Positions 41,157 to 52,442 of a DNA stretch of 64,000 nt are shown in pieces. The notes below the pieces were generated by a model. It was not told the DNA's origin. It ran no database searches and saw nothing but the letters and a program-made list of their open reading frames with translations. Both the position numbers and the translations under genes were made by a program. Position 1 is the first letter of the stretch; every line of letters begins with the position of its first letter. The DNA comes from Dromiciops gliroides (Eukaryota > Chordata > Mammalia > Microbiotheria > Microbiotheriidae). The stretch spans positions 69,629,492 to 69,693,491 of the forward strand of contig NC_057867.1 in NCBI RefSeq assembly GCF_019393635.1, read 5' to 3'.

Positions 41157-42162
41157 GGTTTGCTTTTTTATTTATTTAAAGTTTTTTCTTTCTTTTATTT
41201 TTTTTTAGTGAGGCAATTGGGGTTAAGTGACTTGCCCAGGGTCACACAGCTAGTAAGTGTTAAGTGTCTGAGGTCGGATTTGAACTCAAGTCCTCCTGAA
41301 TCCAGGGCCGGTGCTCTATCCACTGCGCCACCTAGCTGCCCCTATTTAAAGTTTTGAGTTCCAAATTCTATCCCTCTCTCATTCCCACCCTCCCTCCCTT
41401 CCCCCCTCCCCAAGGTTGCAAGCAATCAGTATAGGTTATACATGTGTAATTAGGTAAAACATTACCATATTAGTCATTTTACATAAAAAAACTCAAGTAA
41501 AAAAAGAGAAAGTGAAAAGTATCCTGCTTCAGTCTGTGTTCAATCAATATCAGTTCTTTCTCTGGAGGTGGATAGTATGCTTCATCATTAGTCATTTGGA
41601 ATTCTCTTGGATCATTGTATTGCTGAGAGTAGTTGTCATTCACAATTACTCATAGAGCTATAATGCTGTTGCTGTGCACAATGTTTTGGTTCTGCTCACT
41701 TCACTTTACATCAATTCATATGGGTCTTTCCAGGTTTTTCTGAAATCATCCTGCTTGTCATTTCTTATAGCACAATAATACTCCATTGGAATCATATACC
41801 ACAGCTTGTTCAGTCATTCTCCAGTTGATGGGCATCCCTTTAATTTCCAATTCTTAGCCACCACAAAGAGTTGCTATAAATATTTTTGTACATTTTTTCC
41901 TTTTCTCTTTTTCACAGTTAATATTGTTAACTGTTTCCCTCCATCCTCTTCCCTTTCCCATGATGTTGACTCTATTATCTATCTTCTTTCACCCTATCCC
42001 TCCTCAAAAGGGATTTGCTTTTGACTACCTCCTCCCCCAATCTGCCCTCCCTTCTTTCACCCCTCCCTCCTTATCCCCTTCCCCTCCTACTTTTACTGCA
42101 GGGTTAGATACATTACTCCACCCAATTGAGTGTGTATGTTATTCTGTCCTTGTTGGCTTGCT
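41157..42162 (-). mobile_element. HAL1-like L1 derivative lacking most of ORF2
   Basis: The left part is L1 3' UTR and ORF2 C-terminus (AAGTTTTGAGTTCC, TACTCCATTGGAATCATATAC, TTGATGGGCATCCC). At about 41905 it jumps to sequence that matches the L1 inter-ORF region at 63.18-63.32 kb (CTTCTTTCACCCTATCCC, AATCTGCCCTCCC). Almost all of ORF2 is missing. TTGGTTTGCT (41155-41164) and TTGGCTTGCT (42153-42162) may be its target duplication. Confidence 0.65.
41186..41342 (-). mobile_element. tRNA-headed marsupial SINE (WSINE1 type)
   Basis: Near-consensus short SINE with A tail. Perfect 13-bp duplication TATTTAAAGTTTT at 41173-41185 and 41343-41355. Inserted into the HAL1-like 3' UTR. Confidence 0.96.
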
Positions 42163-42847
42163 GTTTTACAGATGCCCCACAAGGTGACACCAGATGTCCT
42201 CAGCCAGTACCAACACCCTTCCTGTGCAATGCCATTTCTTTAAGGACTTTTAATTGATCAAGGACTTTTTGCACTAAACCAAATGACCAAGATGAGTCCA
42301 TTAAATGGAAGTATCCAAGCCTTATTTACACCTAACCAGACTTGCCCTCTAATTGGCTAATTTAATCTGGCAATACTTGTCACGTGAAAAAGGTTTCAGT
42401 GCTAAGTGGGGTAGAGTGATTGATGGAGTTGCTCAATCACCACACCTCTTCTATATTAAAATCACTCTGGGCCTTCTGCCTAATTTCCCAGAAGCTTGGT
42501 GACTGGGCTCAAGATCAACAGGCTCAGGCATATTCTCTATGCTCTGGGAGTCACCCAGCAGTCCTTTTCCCTGAGCACCTTAGCCTTAGAAAGGATGAGG
42601 ACACTCCTTTTGGAATGTGCATCATCCTTCCAATGATGGAACATTAACACTGGGTGAGACTCAGTCAACAGGTGGGGCAAAGGGTCCCTTAAGCCCTTGC
42701 CATTGATAAGTCTTTCCAGCCCCTTTTTCTTGACTGTATCTTTTCAGCCCCTTGTTCCATCTGACACCTGGACTGTGCCTGGCTGCCTCCCCAGTGGCTG
42801 GTGGAGGAGGAGCTGGTGTGGCGTGGATTATTTTGTTTATGAAACTC
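42163..42847. other. Unassigned DNA with a possible regulatory stretch
   Basis: 42240-42400 is repeat-free and holds TTAATTGATC, CTAATTGGCTAATTTAATC and the E-box TCACGTGA (CACGTG at 42381-42386) close together. No coding feature recognised. Confidence 0.35.
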
Positions 42848-43216
42848 TCATTGCACCCAGGGTATGGTTTCAATTTTCCCTTTGAAATTTAGATCAAACA
42901 TGGCTGTCAACATGGATTCTTTCTTGCTGTATGTCTCTGGAATCCCAGTGTCTGCAGGCAGTTTGGGGGCCATGTTTTCTGACAGCCCAACTCCAGAAGT
43001 CTCCCTTTTGTTTCTTCTGTGGGCGCTAGCATTCCCATTGGAGGTGTCAGTTTGGACTCGGGTATCAGGATCAGCAGCCCAGCTTATGGATGGCGTCGAT
43101 GTGGCTAATGAATGTAAAAGGGTCATTAAGCCACTGGTGGGAATTTCGTTCGGTTTCCACTCGTCTCCCAGCCTTGGGTTCGTGGGAGAAAATGGAGTTT
43201 GTGATGTGGATGTCAT
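42848..43216 (-). CDS. Unassigned 122-residue open frame, possible exon
   Basis: I do not recognise this protein. The frame runs from a methionine at 43216 to a TGA after residue 122; an in-frame TAA lies 9 bases before the start codon. The translation is hydrophilic, rich in S, T, P and N, with an N-A-S glycosylation sequon followed by a furin-like basic site R-R-N-K-R (about residues 66-73). There is no signal peptide or membrane segment. The complementary strand is also open over 42864-43226, a pattern often seen opposite genuine exons. The DNA is free of recognised repeats and holds about eight CpGs between 43050 and 43190. A weak acceptor-like site (pyrimidines then CCCAAG) lies at about 43175; no good donor is visible. 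It could equally be chance or pseudogene sequence. Confidence 0.25.
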   Translation of the reverse strand: MTSTSQTPFSPTNPRLGDEWKPNEIPTSGLMTLLHSLATSTPSISWAADPDTRVQTDTSNGNASAHRRNKRETSGVGLSENMAPKLPADTGIPETYSKKESMLTAMFDLNFKGKIETIPWVQ

Positions 43217-43671
43217 CCTTGTTTAGCATTTGTTGAGCACAAGGCTTGTACAGACGATATAAGCTTGTGAATGCTTAAGTCCAGAAAAGGGGCAAGCCTT
43301 CTCTAGGGCTCATGTGTCTGACTTCCCAGAGATCTGCACTGACAGAGCTCAGGCAAGAGGGCCCCTGTGTGAATTGAGAATATGGGAGATGTTTCTTATA
43401 GCTTCTTCTTTTCCTTCTTCCCATCTCTCCCTTCTTCTTTCTTCCTTTCATTCTCCTCCCTTGGTCTGTCTCTCTTTTCCCCCTCTTCTTCCTTCTTCCT
43501 TTTCTACCTGCTAATATTCATTCTTCTGTGCTTACCACACACCACAGTTGAGGATGAGATTGGTTCCTTGTGCCAGATTCCTTGTTGAAGGAGTTGGTTG
43601 GGGAGCCGATAGGGAGGGAGGGCAGCTTAGGTGTAATAGCTCTGCCTTCATTGCCATGAGTTGGGACTTTA
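43217..43671. other. Unassigned DNA with polypyrimidine tract
   Basis: About 43400-43505 is strongly pyrimidine-rich (TTCTTCTTTTCC, CTTCTTCC units). No other feature recognised. Confidence 0.45.
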
Positions 43672-43965
43672 TTTTCTAGGTGACTAGGAGCCATTGAAGG
43701 TTCTCAAGGGGAGGAGTGACAGGATCAGGGTTGGGCTTTGAGAAGATCCCAGACAAGCCATAGCATTGTGGGAGATAGAACATAACTTGGAAAAAACAGC
43801 CTTTTGTTTTAGTACCACTGTCATTTCCACTCCCTACTCCCCACCTCCACTCACAACTGCACATTTGCAGTAAGCTCCTTAGAGGCAGTGAATTTCCCTT
43901 TTGTCTTTGTATCATCGTGCCCAACACAGTCTCTTGCGCATAGTAGGCCCTCAATCAATTTTAAT
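43672..43965. mobile_element. L2 LINE fragments in both orientations
   Basis: 43672-43757 is antisense L2 (TAGGAGCCATTGAAGG, GGGAGGAGTGACAGG-like). About 43870-43965 is sense L2 3' end (GTAAGCTCCTTAGAGGCAG, TTTGTCTTTGTATC, GCGCATAGTAGGC). Confidence 0.7.
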
Positions 43966-44187
43966 TGCTTTGAACTGGAACTTCTCCTTTAGCAGAGAAA
44001 GACAGTTGAGTAGAACCAATCAATACAATGACCCTCTCTGATGGTATATATAGCTGTCTATAACCATAGTCCCTCACTTCTCTAAAGAGAAGTGTGCCTC
44101 CCCATGCCACTTATGCAGTTTGGCTGTCATTGTGATGTGAATCATTTGTTTTTCATTTGTAGGCAGTACATGGAGTGTTACAGTAGA

Positions 44188-44440
44188 CTGTATAGCATAA
44201 TGGATAGAGTAAAGGAGTTACAGTCAGGAAGAGCTGAGTTTCAATCTCCTTTAAATGCTTAGCTTTGTGACTCTGGCCAAGTCCCTCAGCCTCTTGCCAC
44301 CTCAAATACCCTATGTAGAAAACAGGGATAATATCTACAGGGCTGTTCTGAGAGTCAAATAAGATAATGCCTATAAAGCAAAGTTTCAAGTACTATACAA
44401 ATATCAGTTCTCCTCTTCCTCCTAGTCATTATTATCATTA
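44188..44440 (+). mobile_element. tRNA-headed THER1/MIR-type SINE
   Basis: GTATAGCATAATGGATAGAG head, GAGTTTCAATCTCC, core, AAAACAGGGATAATATC and the AAGCAAAGTTTCAAG tail ending in ATTATTATC. Confidence 0.85.
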
Positions 44441-45579
44441 ATCTCACCCATCTTTTTGATGGAGTTCAGAGAAATAGTCCCAGGACAAATAACAATCCTA
44501 TTATTCTTTGATAGTTCATATTCTGCATACTATTGCATAAGTGGAGAAAATAACTGTTCTTTGTATATAATAGATTAATAGTATTGGGACAGCTTTGGTG
44601 GCAGACAGGATAGTGAGATGACATGTACCTGTTCTCACGTGGTTTTCATTTCTTCTACCAGGTCTCTTTATTTTGAAAGTTTATCATTTGGCATAGTTTT
44701 GAGGTTGAGTATCCCATATGGTGACATCTGTTTTAAAATGTTGTTCTTAAATTGGTATGGTTCAAGGCTATGCCCAGATGCTTGTGGGCATCAGTTCGAT
44801 CTGCAATGATGTTTCTATTTTAGTACAGTTTATTTGCTGAATTCTCAAGAATCTTTTGGGGGTTTGCATTTGTGGTACAGAGATTTGTCATCTGTTAGCT
44901 TATAAAGGATAAGAATCTTCTGGCACATAGTGATAGGTGTAAGGTTTTATTTTTCTAGGTAGTTGGTAAATATTTTGTTTTTGTAACCCAGTTGTCATGT
45001 TGCTCAGTTTCTATCACACTGAATACTCTGCATCAACCGGTATGTCCGTGCTCCTTACGGAGAAGCACTCTGTAGTTTCTGACAGGAATAACCAGATAAT
45101 AGGTGACCATGAGAAACCCACTGTTTTCTATAAACAAATAATCTCCATGACTCAGCCCCGTGTGATGCTTCTTTGTTGACATGTCATCGATTGAGTTCAT
45201 GGGGATGTTATCCACAGATCGATCACCTCTTGGATCTTAGCTGCTTCTGAAGCTCACGCTGGAGAGAAGCCACTTTTGGTTACATTTGATGAATCCAAGA
45301 CTGTATGCCTGTTGTCTGCCTTTGCTTTCGCTTTGTGATTTTCAGATGGCTTGTTTAATAATCACAGAAACAATCACTGGTTGTTCTTTACAAACCTGGG
45401 CTCATCCTTTTTGCTCCTAAGGCAAAAGATTGTTTCTTATAAGTGTTTATAGATTTTTGGAGCTATGGAAACTGGGTCTATTTTGTATGAAGTACATAGG
45501 CAGATAGTTGGCCTGCATTTGAACGGGTCACTGGTGTTCTCATTTTTTGGTAGGGAGTAGATATATGATACTTTATGTT
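44441..45579. other. Unassigned DNA, possible very old LINE
   Basis: Moderately AT-rich, repeat family not recognised. The segment CTTCTACCAGGTCTCTTTAT at about 44651 recurs in diverged form at about 46631, so part of the 44.6-46.7 kb interval may be an unrecognised repeat. Confidence 0.35.
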
Positions 45580-45591
45580 AAGAAAGATGGG

Positions 45592-45725
45592 GGGACAGCT
45601 AGATGGCAAAGTGGTTAAAGCACTGGCCCTGGATTCAGGAGTACCTGAGTTCAAATCCGGCTTCAGACACTTGACACTTACTAGCTGTGTGACCCTGGGC
45701 AAGTCACTTAACCCCCATTGCCTGC

Positions 45726-45755
<30 letters not shown>
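45592..45755 (+). mobile_element. tRNA-headed marsupial SINE (WSINE1 type)
   Basis: Head GACAGCTAGATGGC, box B-like GAGTTCAAATCC, GTCACTTAACCCCCATTGCC and an A-rich tail with AGAAA units. Target duplication AAGAAAGATGGG at 45580-45591 and 45756-45767. Confidence 0.95.
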
Positions 45756-45756
<1 letters not shown>

Positions 45757-45767
45757 AGAAAGATGGG

Positions 45768-47139
45768 ATCAGGCTTGGGTCTGAGAGGAAGCTATTAAAA
45801 TAGTTTGCTAAAATTCATCTAGCATTGTGATGCATATGAGCCAGTAATTAGACATCTTATCTCAGCCCACTACTTTCTGTAAGAAAGCTAGAATTCCAGT
45901 CACCTTCCTTGATGTAATCATTCTGTCATTCATAATGCTAACAGTGAGCAAGCTTTCCCATTTGGTGTTTAATTCAACTTGGGCTTTGATCGTGTTAGAT
46001 TTCTTTTGGCCATGTCATCAAACAGGAATTTTCTCTATCTTCCCCTTTTGGGAATTCTTTCTCTCCCTTCATTTCTTTGCTTCTCCAGTCTCTCTAGTAA
46101 AGATTTTGATTGATGTTGAATTATTTATTTGTTCTCTGTACTGCCTTCACATTATATCATCTTCACTTTTTAGCTTTTGCTTTACGTTGTTGAACATCTT
46201 TCCATATGTTTGGTTTCATTGTTGCTACGTGGATGATATGATGTGAAGTTTTGCTACTGGATATTCCAGCTAGACATTGATTTCTATCATCTTCTGGTGG
46301 ATTTCTGAAGGTCTTTAGTAGTTTTTTTCATGCTGCTTCTGCCATGGTGACATTTGATCCCTGTACTTGGCCGTCTACTTGGGTGGCTTTACCTTGGTGT
46401 GACAGCTGTTGTATGCAGTGGTGGCTGGTTATTCCAGAGTGTTTTCATGCCTTCTGCCACATATTTCTTCCCAGCTTCTCCACATCCTAATCTCTCTGCC
46501 ACTAGAACCTGGGATTCTGTCCCTAGGTTCCTTCTTTCTGATACGTAAATTTCTTGTTACCTAAGCTGATATCTGACCCCTGCTCTATCTTCTTCCTCTC
46601 CCCCGCCCCCAGGCCCCAATGATTCTAATCTTTTCTACTAGGTCTCTATACTTTAAGAGCATTTTTCATTTAGAGCTGATCAGTATTTGGTATGAATACC
46701 TTGAATAAAAACTTTGTCGTTTTTCATCTTTGTTATCATTGTCTTTGTCATCGTTTTCTTCTCCTTTGTATTCTTTCTTGTCATTTTCTTTTTCCATGTA
46801 GACAAGTAGTTCTCAAAGATTTTGGCCTCAAGACGCTTTTACACTTAAATGATTACCTCCCCTTTCTGCCAAGAGCTTTTGTCCATTGCATCAGATTAGG
46901 AGACAGGACAATACTGTACAACCTTTCCTTGTCTCAAGTGAGAATTCTCTGATAATGAAGAAGGGGATTACTCTTCTCCCCTCTCTCCCCAGTGGTGGAG
47001 AGAAATACCAGAAGTCTTAAGGCTAGAGAGAAAAGCCCTCTCTGGCTTTCCTCTAGCACAGGGATGCTCTGACATTACTGAAGCACAAACATGGCCCTGT
47101 AGCACCATCTTGGGGAAGGGCAAATTCACTTCCATTCAA
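45768..47139. other. Unassigned DNA
   Basis: No repeat family recognised except the 46631 copy of the 44651 segment. Several minor open frames without domains. Confidence 0.35.
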
Positions 47140-47240
47140 ATAAGCATTGAGTGTTTGCTGTTGGTGGCATACCAGGTTCTGGGACACATAGGAACTGAAA
47201 AGCAGTCTGTGCTCTCAGGGAGGTGATGTTCTTCTGGGCT
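47140..47240 (-). mobile_element. L2 LINE 3' end
   Basis: AATAAGCATTGAGTGTTTGC, CATACCAGGTTCTGGGACAC and CTGTGCTCTCAGGGAG are a diverged antisense L2 end. Confidence 0.65.
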
Positions 47241-49784
47241 CCAGTGCTGCGGACCCCTGGATGTTCCTTAGCTTCTGCTAGCAGAGGTTCTTAATAGCCA
47301 CCAGCCTAGAGTAATGAGTAAGCTTGGGGCCTTCTAGTACATCTGACTTTCTTTTCAAAAAGAATACTGGTATTCTTTTAGTATCAATTCACTTTCTAGT
47401 GACTTCATTTTGCCCACCCCTGCCATGGGACTCTCCCTTACAAATACAGTGAAAATCAAATCACCCAGTCACCTCTGAAGGTGTTCATCTCCTTAATTCT
47501 CTGGCCATTGGCTGCTCCCTCCTTGCCTTAGGCTCTAGCTAGCACTTCTCCTGAAGTTGCTGTCCCACCAGCCTCTTTTCTCCTTCAAGCCTTTGAGCTA
47601 CAGGGCTCAGGAGAGGCTGAGTGCCTGGTGAGACAGTGTGTCCCCCCTAGCTTGTATTCAGAAAAACAGATTATTTGACAGATAAGGCAGGGAATGAGAT
47701 GGCATTAGTATTTCTATTAAAAATGACAAATGATCTCTAGCAATAATTTCTGGAGGTAAATTATAAATGTCATTAGGGCGAGGGTAGGTTTTCTTTTTAT
47801 TAAAAATGACAACAGCAGCTCTCAGATTGATGTCAGTGTTTTACGATTTGAATCCCCTCACCCTGGATCTTGGGTTCTGAAAGCTCCTGAGTCATTTCTG
47901 TCCTAGTCCGGAAGTGTTTCTATCTTCACTTAGATGCTAATTAGCTAGTTTACTTTATTTGGGAGCACTCTGGAAATGGGGAGAAGGAAATACCTTGTTT
48001 ATTTCCCAGGCAACAATGAGGGCTGTGCTTGTGATATTGGCAAGCAGATCAGCTAATGTTGCTTCTTGGATCAGCTTGATCTCTGCAGCTCCCCTGTGTC
48101 TCCATACACGTCAGCCCTCTGAAAGGCATTTATCAAAGGCCAGATTGTTTCGTGATTGCTGAAAGTAGCCCATGTGGACTTGTTTGCTTTTTGCCGCGAC
48201 AGATGTTTCATCAGCAGCTTTTAGTAAGTTGTTACATGTTGTGTTTTTTCAAAACTATATGCACCTTTATTTTGTGAGTGCCCTGGGCACTGGAGTAGGG
48301 GGTGAGAATAGAGCAGACCTTGTTCTTTCTTTCCGGAAGCTATGGAGGTCTCATCACAGAGCTGGGGTTTTCTCAGGCTGTAGAGTGCCAGTCTCCACAT
48401 CACAGGACAGTTATCCACAGGCCTTGGTGTCCCTCTGAGGGGATACTGTGAGCAAGGCCAGCTGTGCTTGGTGTCTCCAAGCAGATTTCGCCGTGCCCTT
48501 ACCTGCGTTAGGAGCCTGCCTAGATGATAGAGGGATTTAGGACTACAGAGAAGCTTCAAGATCATGAAACCCAACCTCTTACCTTTGTTTTCTTTCTTCT
48601 GTTTAGCAAACGTTTGCTCCTGTCTGATTTGTTCGGCTGCCATAGTTGTGGACATTAGAGGAAATGTGACATTTAAAGAAGACACAGCCTCTCAGAGACG
48701 CAAGGAGGAATTCTTTTACCTGGGAATAAAACAGCTGAGGTACAGGTAAAAGTGGCAGGGAGACGGCATTGGCAATGTCAGGAAAGCTGCTACCATCGTT
48801 CAGCAGGGGTGGTGGGCAGGGATGGTGAAACAGAGGATGTGCCTCCAATGGGTGCATTTGTCCCCTGGCTGGGAGGTGAAGGAAGAGGTGGACCATGGGA
48901 CAGGGCCACCCCCCCTCATTGTACAGAGAAGCAGTCTGAAGCCCAGAGACTAAAAGGGGCAGAAGCTGCCAAGGGAAAAACTGAGGCTTGAAGTCAAGAA
49001 AAGCTTCCTGATTAATAACTTGGAATATCCCAAAGTGGGGGAAGGGACCTGCCAGGGGAGGTACCGTTCATTGGGTGCATTCAGGCTTAGACTAGCCCAC
49101 CAAATCTCAGATGTGTCGTTAAAGGGATTCTTTGGGTGAGTGGGTGGGACAGGTAAGACCCAGAGCACCCCAAATTTCCCTTGCAACTTAGAAATTCTGT
49201 GACTCTATAAAGTATCAGGGGCTTCTTACCCAGCATTCTGTCTCTACAATATCATGCTGTGATTTCAGGGGTTCCAGAAAATACCTCAACTTGCCAAATG
49301 CCTCCTCTATCCTAGTATCCGCCCCTAAGATCATATCACATCACATAGGCCTGCTTCATGCGGTGGATGAAACAGTTGTGGTTAGAGGTAATGATGTAGA
49401 CAGGGCTCATCTTGCCATTGTCTGCAGAGCAAGGACCAAGAGATGGGGCAGTGAGAAGGGAGTGCTAAGGGTCTTTGGCCCTCCTGCAGTGGGGGCCGCT
49501 CCTGCTCTAGTCCTGTTCTAGCCCTGTTGTCTCAGGTCTTCTTGGTGTGGGATGAGTGGTAGGAGCTGGAAACTACTACCATTCTGCTTGGTTCAGCTCC
49601 CAGGGACTTCTGAGGGGCCTGGGAAAGGTTTGACATGTGGCCTAAACTAGATGGCTAGATGAGGCAGGCAGGCTGCTTGGTTTGGTTGGAGGCAGCTTCA
49701 TCCAAACTGGCCATCTCCTTGGTGTTGTAGCCTCCAACTCTTGCGACCAGGCCTCCAATTTTGGTTTTTTCCTCTTCCAGCCTG
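47241..49784. other. Repeat-poor DNA, part possibly conserved
   Basis: Few recognisable repeats; a short antisense MIR remnant at about 48920-48990 (TTGTACAGAGAAGCAGTCTG). Open frames at 48172-48438 (+) and 48221-48685 (-) overlap and have no recognisable domain. A candidate conserved stretch is listed separately. Confidence 0.4.
47650..48240. other. Candidate conserved non-coding element
   Basis: Repeat-free. TTTGACAGATAAGG, two copies of TATTAAAAATGACA (about 47715 and 47798), several ATTA/TAAT sites and a CpG pair at GCCGCGAC (48193-48200). Resembles developmental enhancer sequence in motif style only. Confidence 0.3.
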
Positions 49785-49907
49785 TTTCTGTGTGTGTGTG
49801 TGTGCCTGCGTGTGCCTGCGTGTGTGCGTGTGTGCGCCCGTCTGTCTGTCTGTCTCTGTCTGTCTGTCTCTCTGTATCTCTCTTTCTTTCTCTTTCTCTC
49901 TCTCTCC
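49785..49907. repeat. Compound TG / TCTG / CT microsatellite
   Basis: (TG)n, then TGCCTGCG units, (TCTG)n and (CT/CTTT)n. The two large open frames overlapping it are translations of the repeat. Confidence 0.96.
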
Positions 49908-50427
49908 ACTTGCCTTTTTACTTCCCTGATTTATTTCTAGGTAGTTTTGGTAGAGTCCTGTCAGGATTACCTCCCACATAAAACAAGGAGCTGTTAATAA
50001 TCTTCTCTTCTCCTAGAGTAATTGAACCCCCAAGGTTGGTCATTACTACAGGATTATTCCCCTAATAGCATTGTTTAGGTTCTTATTTAAGTGCTAAATG
50101 ATTATTAGGCTACCTTTTAGCCTTGTGGAGTTTCTGAGCTCCCTGGAGCAGTGAACTTTAAAGATGGTATTTTCTGAACACGATTGTGAAAGCAATCCTT
50201 TTCATTGGATTCTTGCAAGAACAAACAGGTTGCTTGACCCTCGAATATTTGCTGGGGCTCAGTTAATTAAATATGAAAAATGGGGAAACAAGCAATTGAG
50301 GTTGTTGCCTGTTATGGGCAGGGTGCACCACATTCATACAATTGTCACTCCCTTTTCATTCAACACTTGAGGGGTATCCATTTCCTTTTGTAAACTGACA
50401 TACACTCATATAAACCATGATAACTAT
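49908..50427. other. Repeat-free DNA
   Basis: 50030-50350 is repeat-free and AT-rich with ATTATTCC, TGATTATTAGG and AGTTAATTAAATATG; possibly conserved, untested. Confidence 0.35.
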
Positions 50428-50565
50428 TGTGTATATATGTATGCACATACCTGCATAATATATCATTATATGCATATATTTGTGGGTGTACACATATATA
50501 TGTGTATGTATGTGTGTCTCTTTATGGGTGTGTGTGTGTATATGTATGTATGTGTATATACAAAG
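50428..50565. repeat. TATG/TGTG microsatellite
   Basis: Imperfect tetranucleotide and dinucleotide units, partly interrupted. Confidence 0.9.
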
Positions 50566-51524
50566 ATAGAGGCATACAGTCATTTCAAGTGATAATTGAA
50601 CATCGTGGTTGTCCACTCCCAGTGCTGAAACTTCCCTGAGACTAGCTTAATAATCACAGATTCTATTTCTGAAAAATTCATTCATGCATTTGCATCTTTC
50701 ATTTCTTTATGCTTGGAGAGTACAGCTGTACTGGGTACTGGATGCCAGAGGTAAAGATCTCATGTTTCCCATCCTAGCATACTTTGGATACATCTCCTGA
50801 GCAGCCCTTTGTGCTCCTAGAAGGTCCAGCTTTTACTGGTCATTCTTTTCTCATGATCTGCTATTTCTTCCCAGTGCAAATTAGCTCTTTGTTGTTGTTT
50901 AGAAAAAAAATTTTTCTTTTTTTATGTCACAATCATCTTCTGATATAACTTTTCTCCCTTCCAGAAATTTTCCCTTATAATAAAGGAATCCTTATATAAT
51001 CAATTTCCCTTATAATAATATGGGGAACCTTTTATAATAAGGGAAACCAAGGAAAACCACCAAGGGCAGTAGCTGCACCTGATGATATCTGTCATATATG
51101 GCTTTGCGCTGCCCCCACCCCCAGCCACCAAGAGGGGGGAGGCATTTCCTCACGTGTCCCCAGCACACAAGATGGATTGTAGCATTTCATTATTTCAGTC
51201 ATCGTGCATGTCTGCTTTCCTCACTCTGCCTCGGTTCACATGTCTTTCCTTTCTCAGTAATTGTTTCTTACTGTGTGATTCTCTTCTGTTGAGTTCAGAT
51301 TTGACCCTTTGTTCTCTCATCCCCTAAGGAAAGGGCACTCACTTTGCTTTCAGAGCCTTAGGACAGAGATCCAGGAGTGGGATGTTGGGATCAAAGGGGA
51401 CCAGCAGTTAATGAGTTTTCTCCCATAATTGCAAAGCAGTTCAGAGTTCTCCTGAACAAGTATCATTAGTAGAAATGATCATACTAAAGATGAGAAGAAT
51501 GGGATAACGGTGCTAATAATATGG

Positions 51525-51745
51525 TAGCTCATATTTATATTGGGCTTAAATGTTTCCAGAGGGTGTTAGATACAGGACCTCACTGGATCCTCAGCAACTC
51601 CAACCTGATGAGATAGGTGCTGTTAACCCCTTTTTGAAGATAAGGAAACTAATTCATAAGGATGAAATGACTTGTCCATGGTCACACAGCTGTGTATCTA
51701 AGCTCACATTCTGTGTACTAGCCATTCAACTCTACTGCCTCTCTA
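51525..51745 (-). mobile_element. THER1/MIR-type SINE
   Basis: GTAGCTCATATTTATATTGGG, GATCCTCAGCAACTCC, GATAAGGAAACTAATTC and GTCACACAGCTGTG in antisense order. Confidence 0.82.
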
Positions 51746-52189
51746 TCATTGTTTTGACTTCTTATCACTTCATCAGCATGGACTGTTTCCATCTTTTATC
51801 ACCTTTGCCAATTTTATGAGCATGAGTTGAAACCTCAGAAATATTTGCATTTCCATTTATCTTTGTGTTATGTTACTGATAGTTCTTCTTTTGAAAACTA
51901 CTTATCTATATGCATTGCCTTCTTTGGGGGAATGGTACTATGTCTTGTGTCACTTCCCATTGACCTTTGGAGAGACCATTTATGAGATACGTTTTATGCC
52001 ATTTTTCCTTTTATTTCATTCAGACAAAAGCTTATCAGTACAACCATCTAAATAATGTCATCTCTTTTGCTGCTTATTTGGTTAAAAATTCTCCCTCTGG
52101 TCATAGTTATGAAAAATATTTCTTTCCTTTTTCCTCCATTTAAAAAATGCTATGTCTTTTTTCTATTTATATTCTATATCCAATTACAT

Positions 52190-52442
52190 CAGGTAGGTGT
52201 TGCAGTGAGGAGAGTGCTGGGCCTGTAGTCCGGAAAACCATAATTCAAATCCAGCCTCAGACACTTGCTAGCTGTGTAAGATTCTGAGCAAGTCACTTAA
52301 TCTGGCTGTCTCCATTACCTCAACTGTAAAATGGAGATGTTAGCACCTCCCTCCCATGGTGGTTGTGAGAAGCAAATGAGAATATTTGTAAAGTGCCTAG
52401 CACACAGCACCTGGTACGTAGCCAGCACTTAAGAAATGTTTT
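52190..52442 (+). mobile_element. tRNA-headed THER1/MIR-type SINE
   Basis: AGGTAGGTGTTGCAGTGAGG head, AATTCAAATCCAGCC, core, AATGAGAATATTTGTAAAG and GTGCCTAGCACACAGC tail. Confidence 0.88.

Noticed and set aside
43000..43100. Retroviral envelope because of the R-R-N-K-R site
   Set aside because: The residues after the basic site are polar, not a hydrophobic fusion peptide, and no other viral motif is present.
48221..48685. 154-residue minus-strand frame
   Set aside because: Composition looks random, no domain recognised, an equally long frame overlaps on the other strand, and no splice context supports it.
49655..49981. Frames of 84-99 residues on both strands
   Set aside because: They translate the compound TG/TCTG/CT microsatellite.
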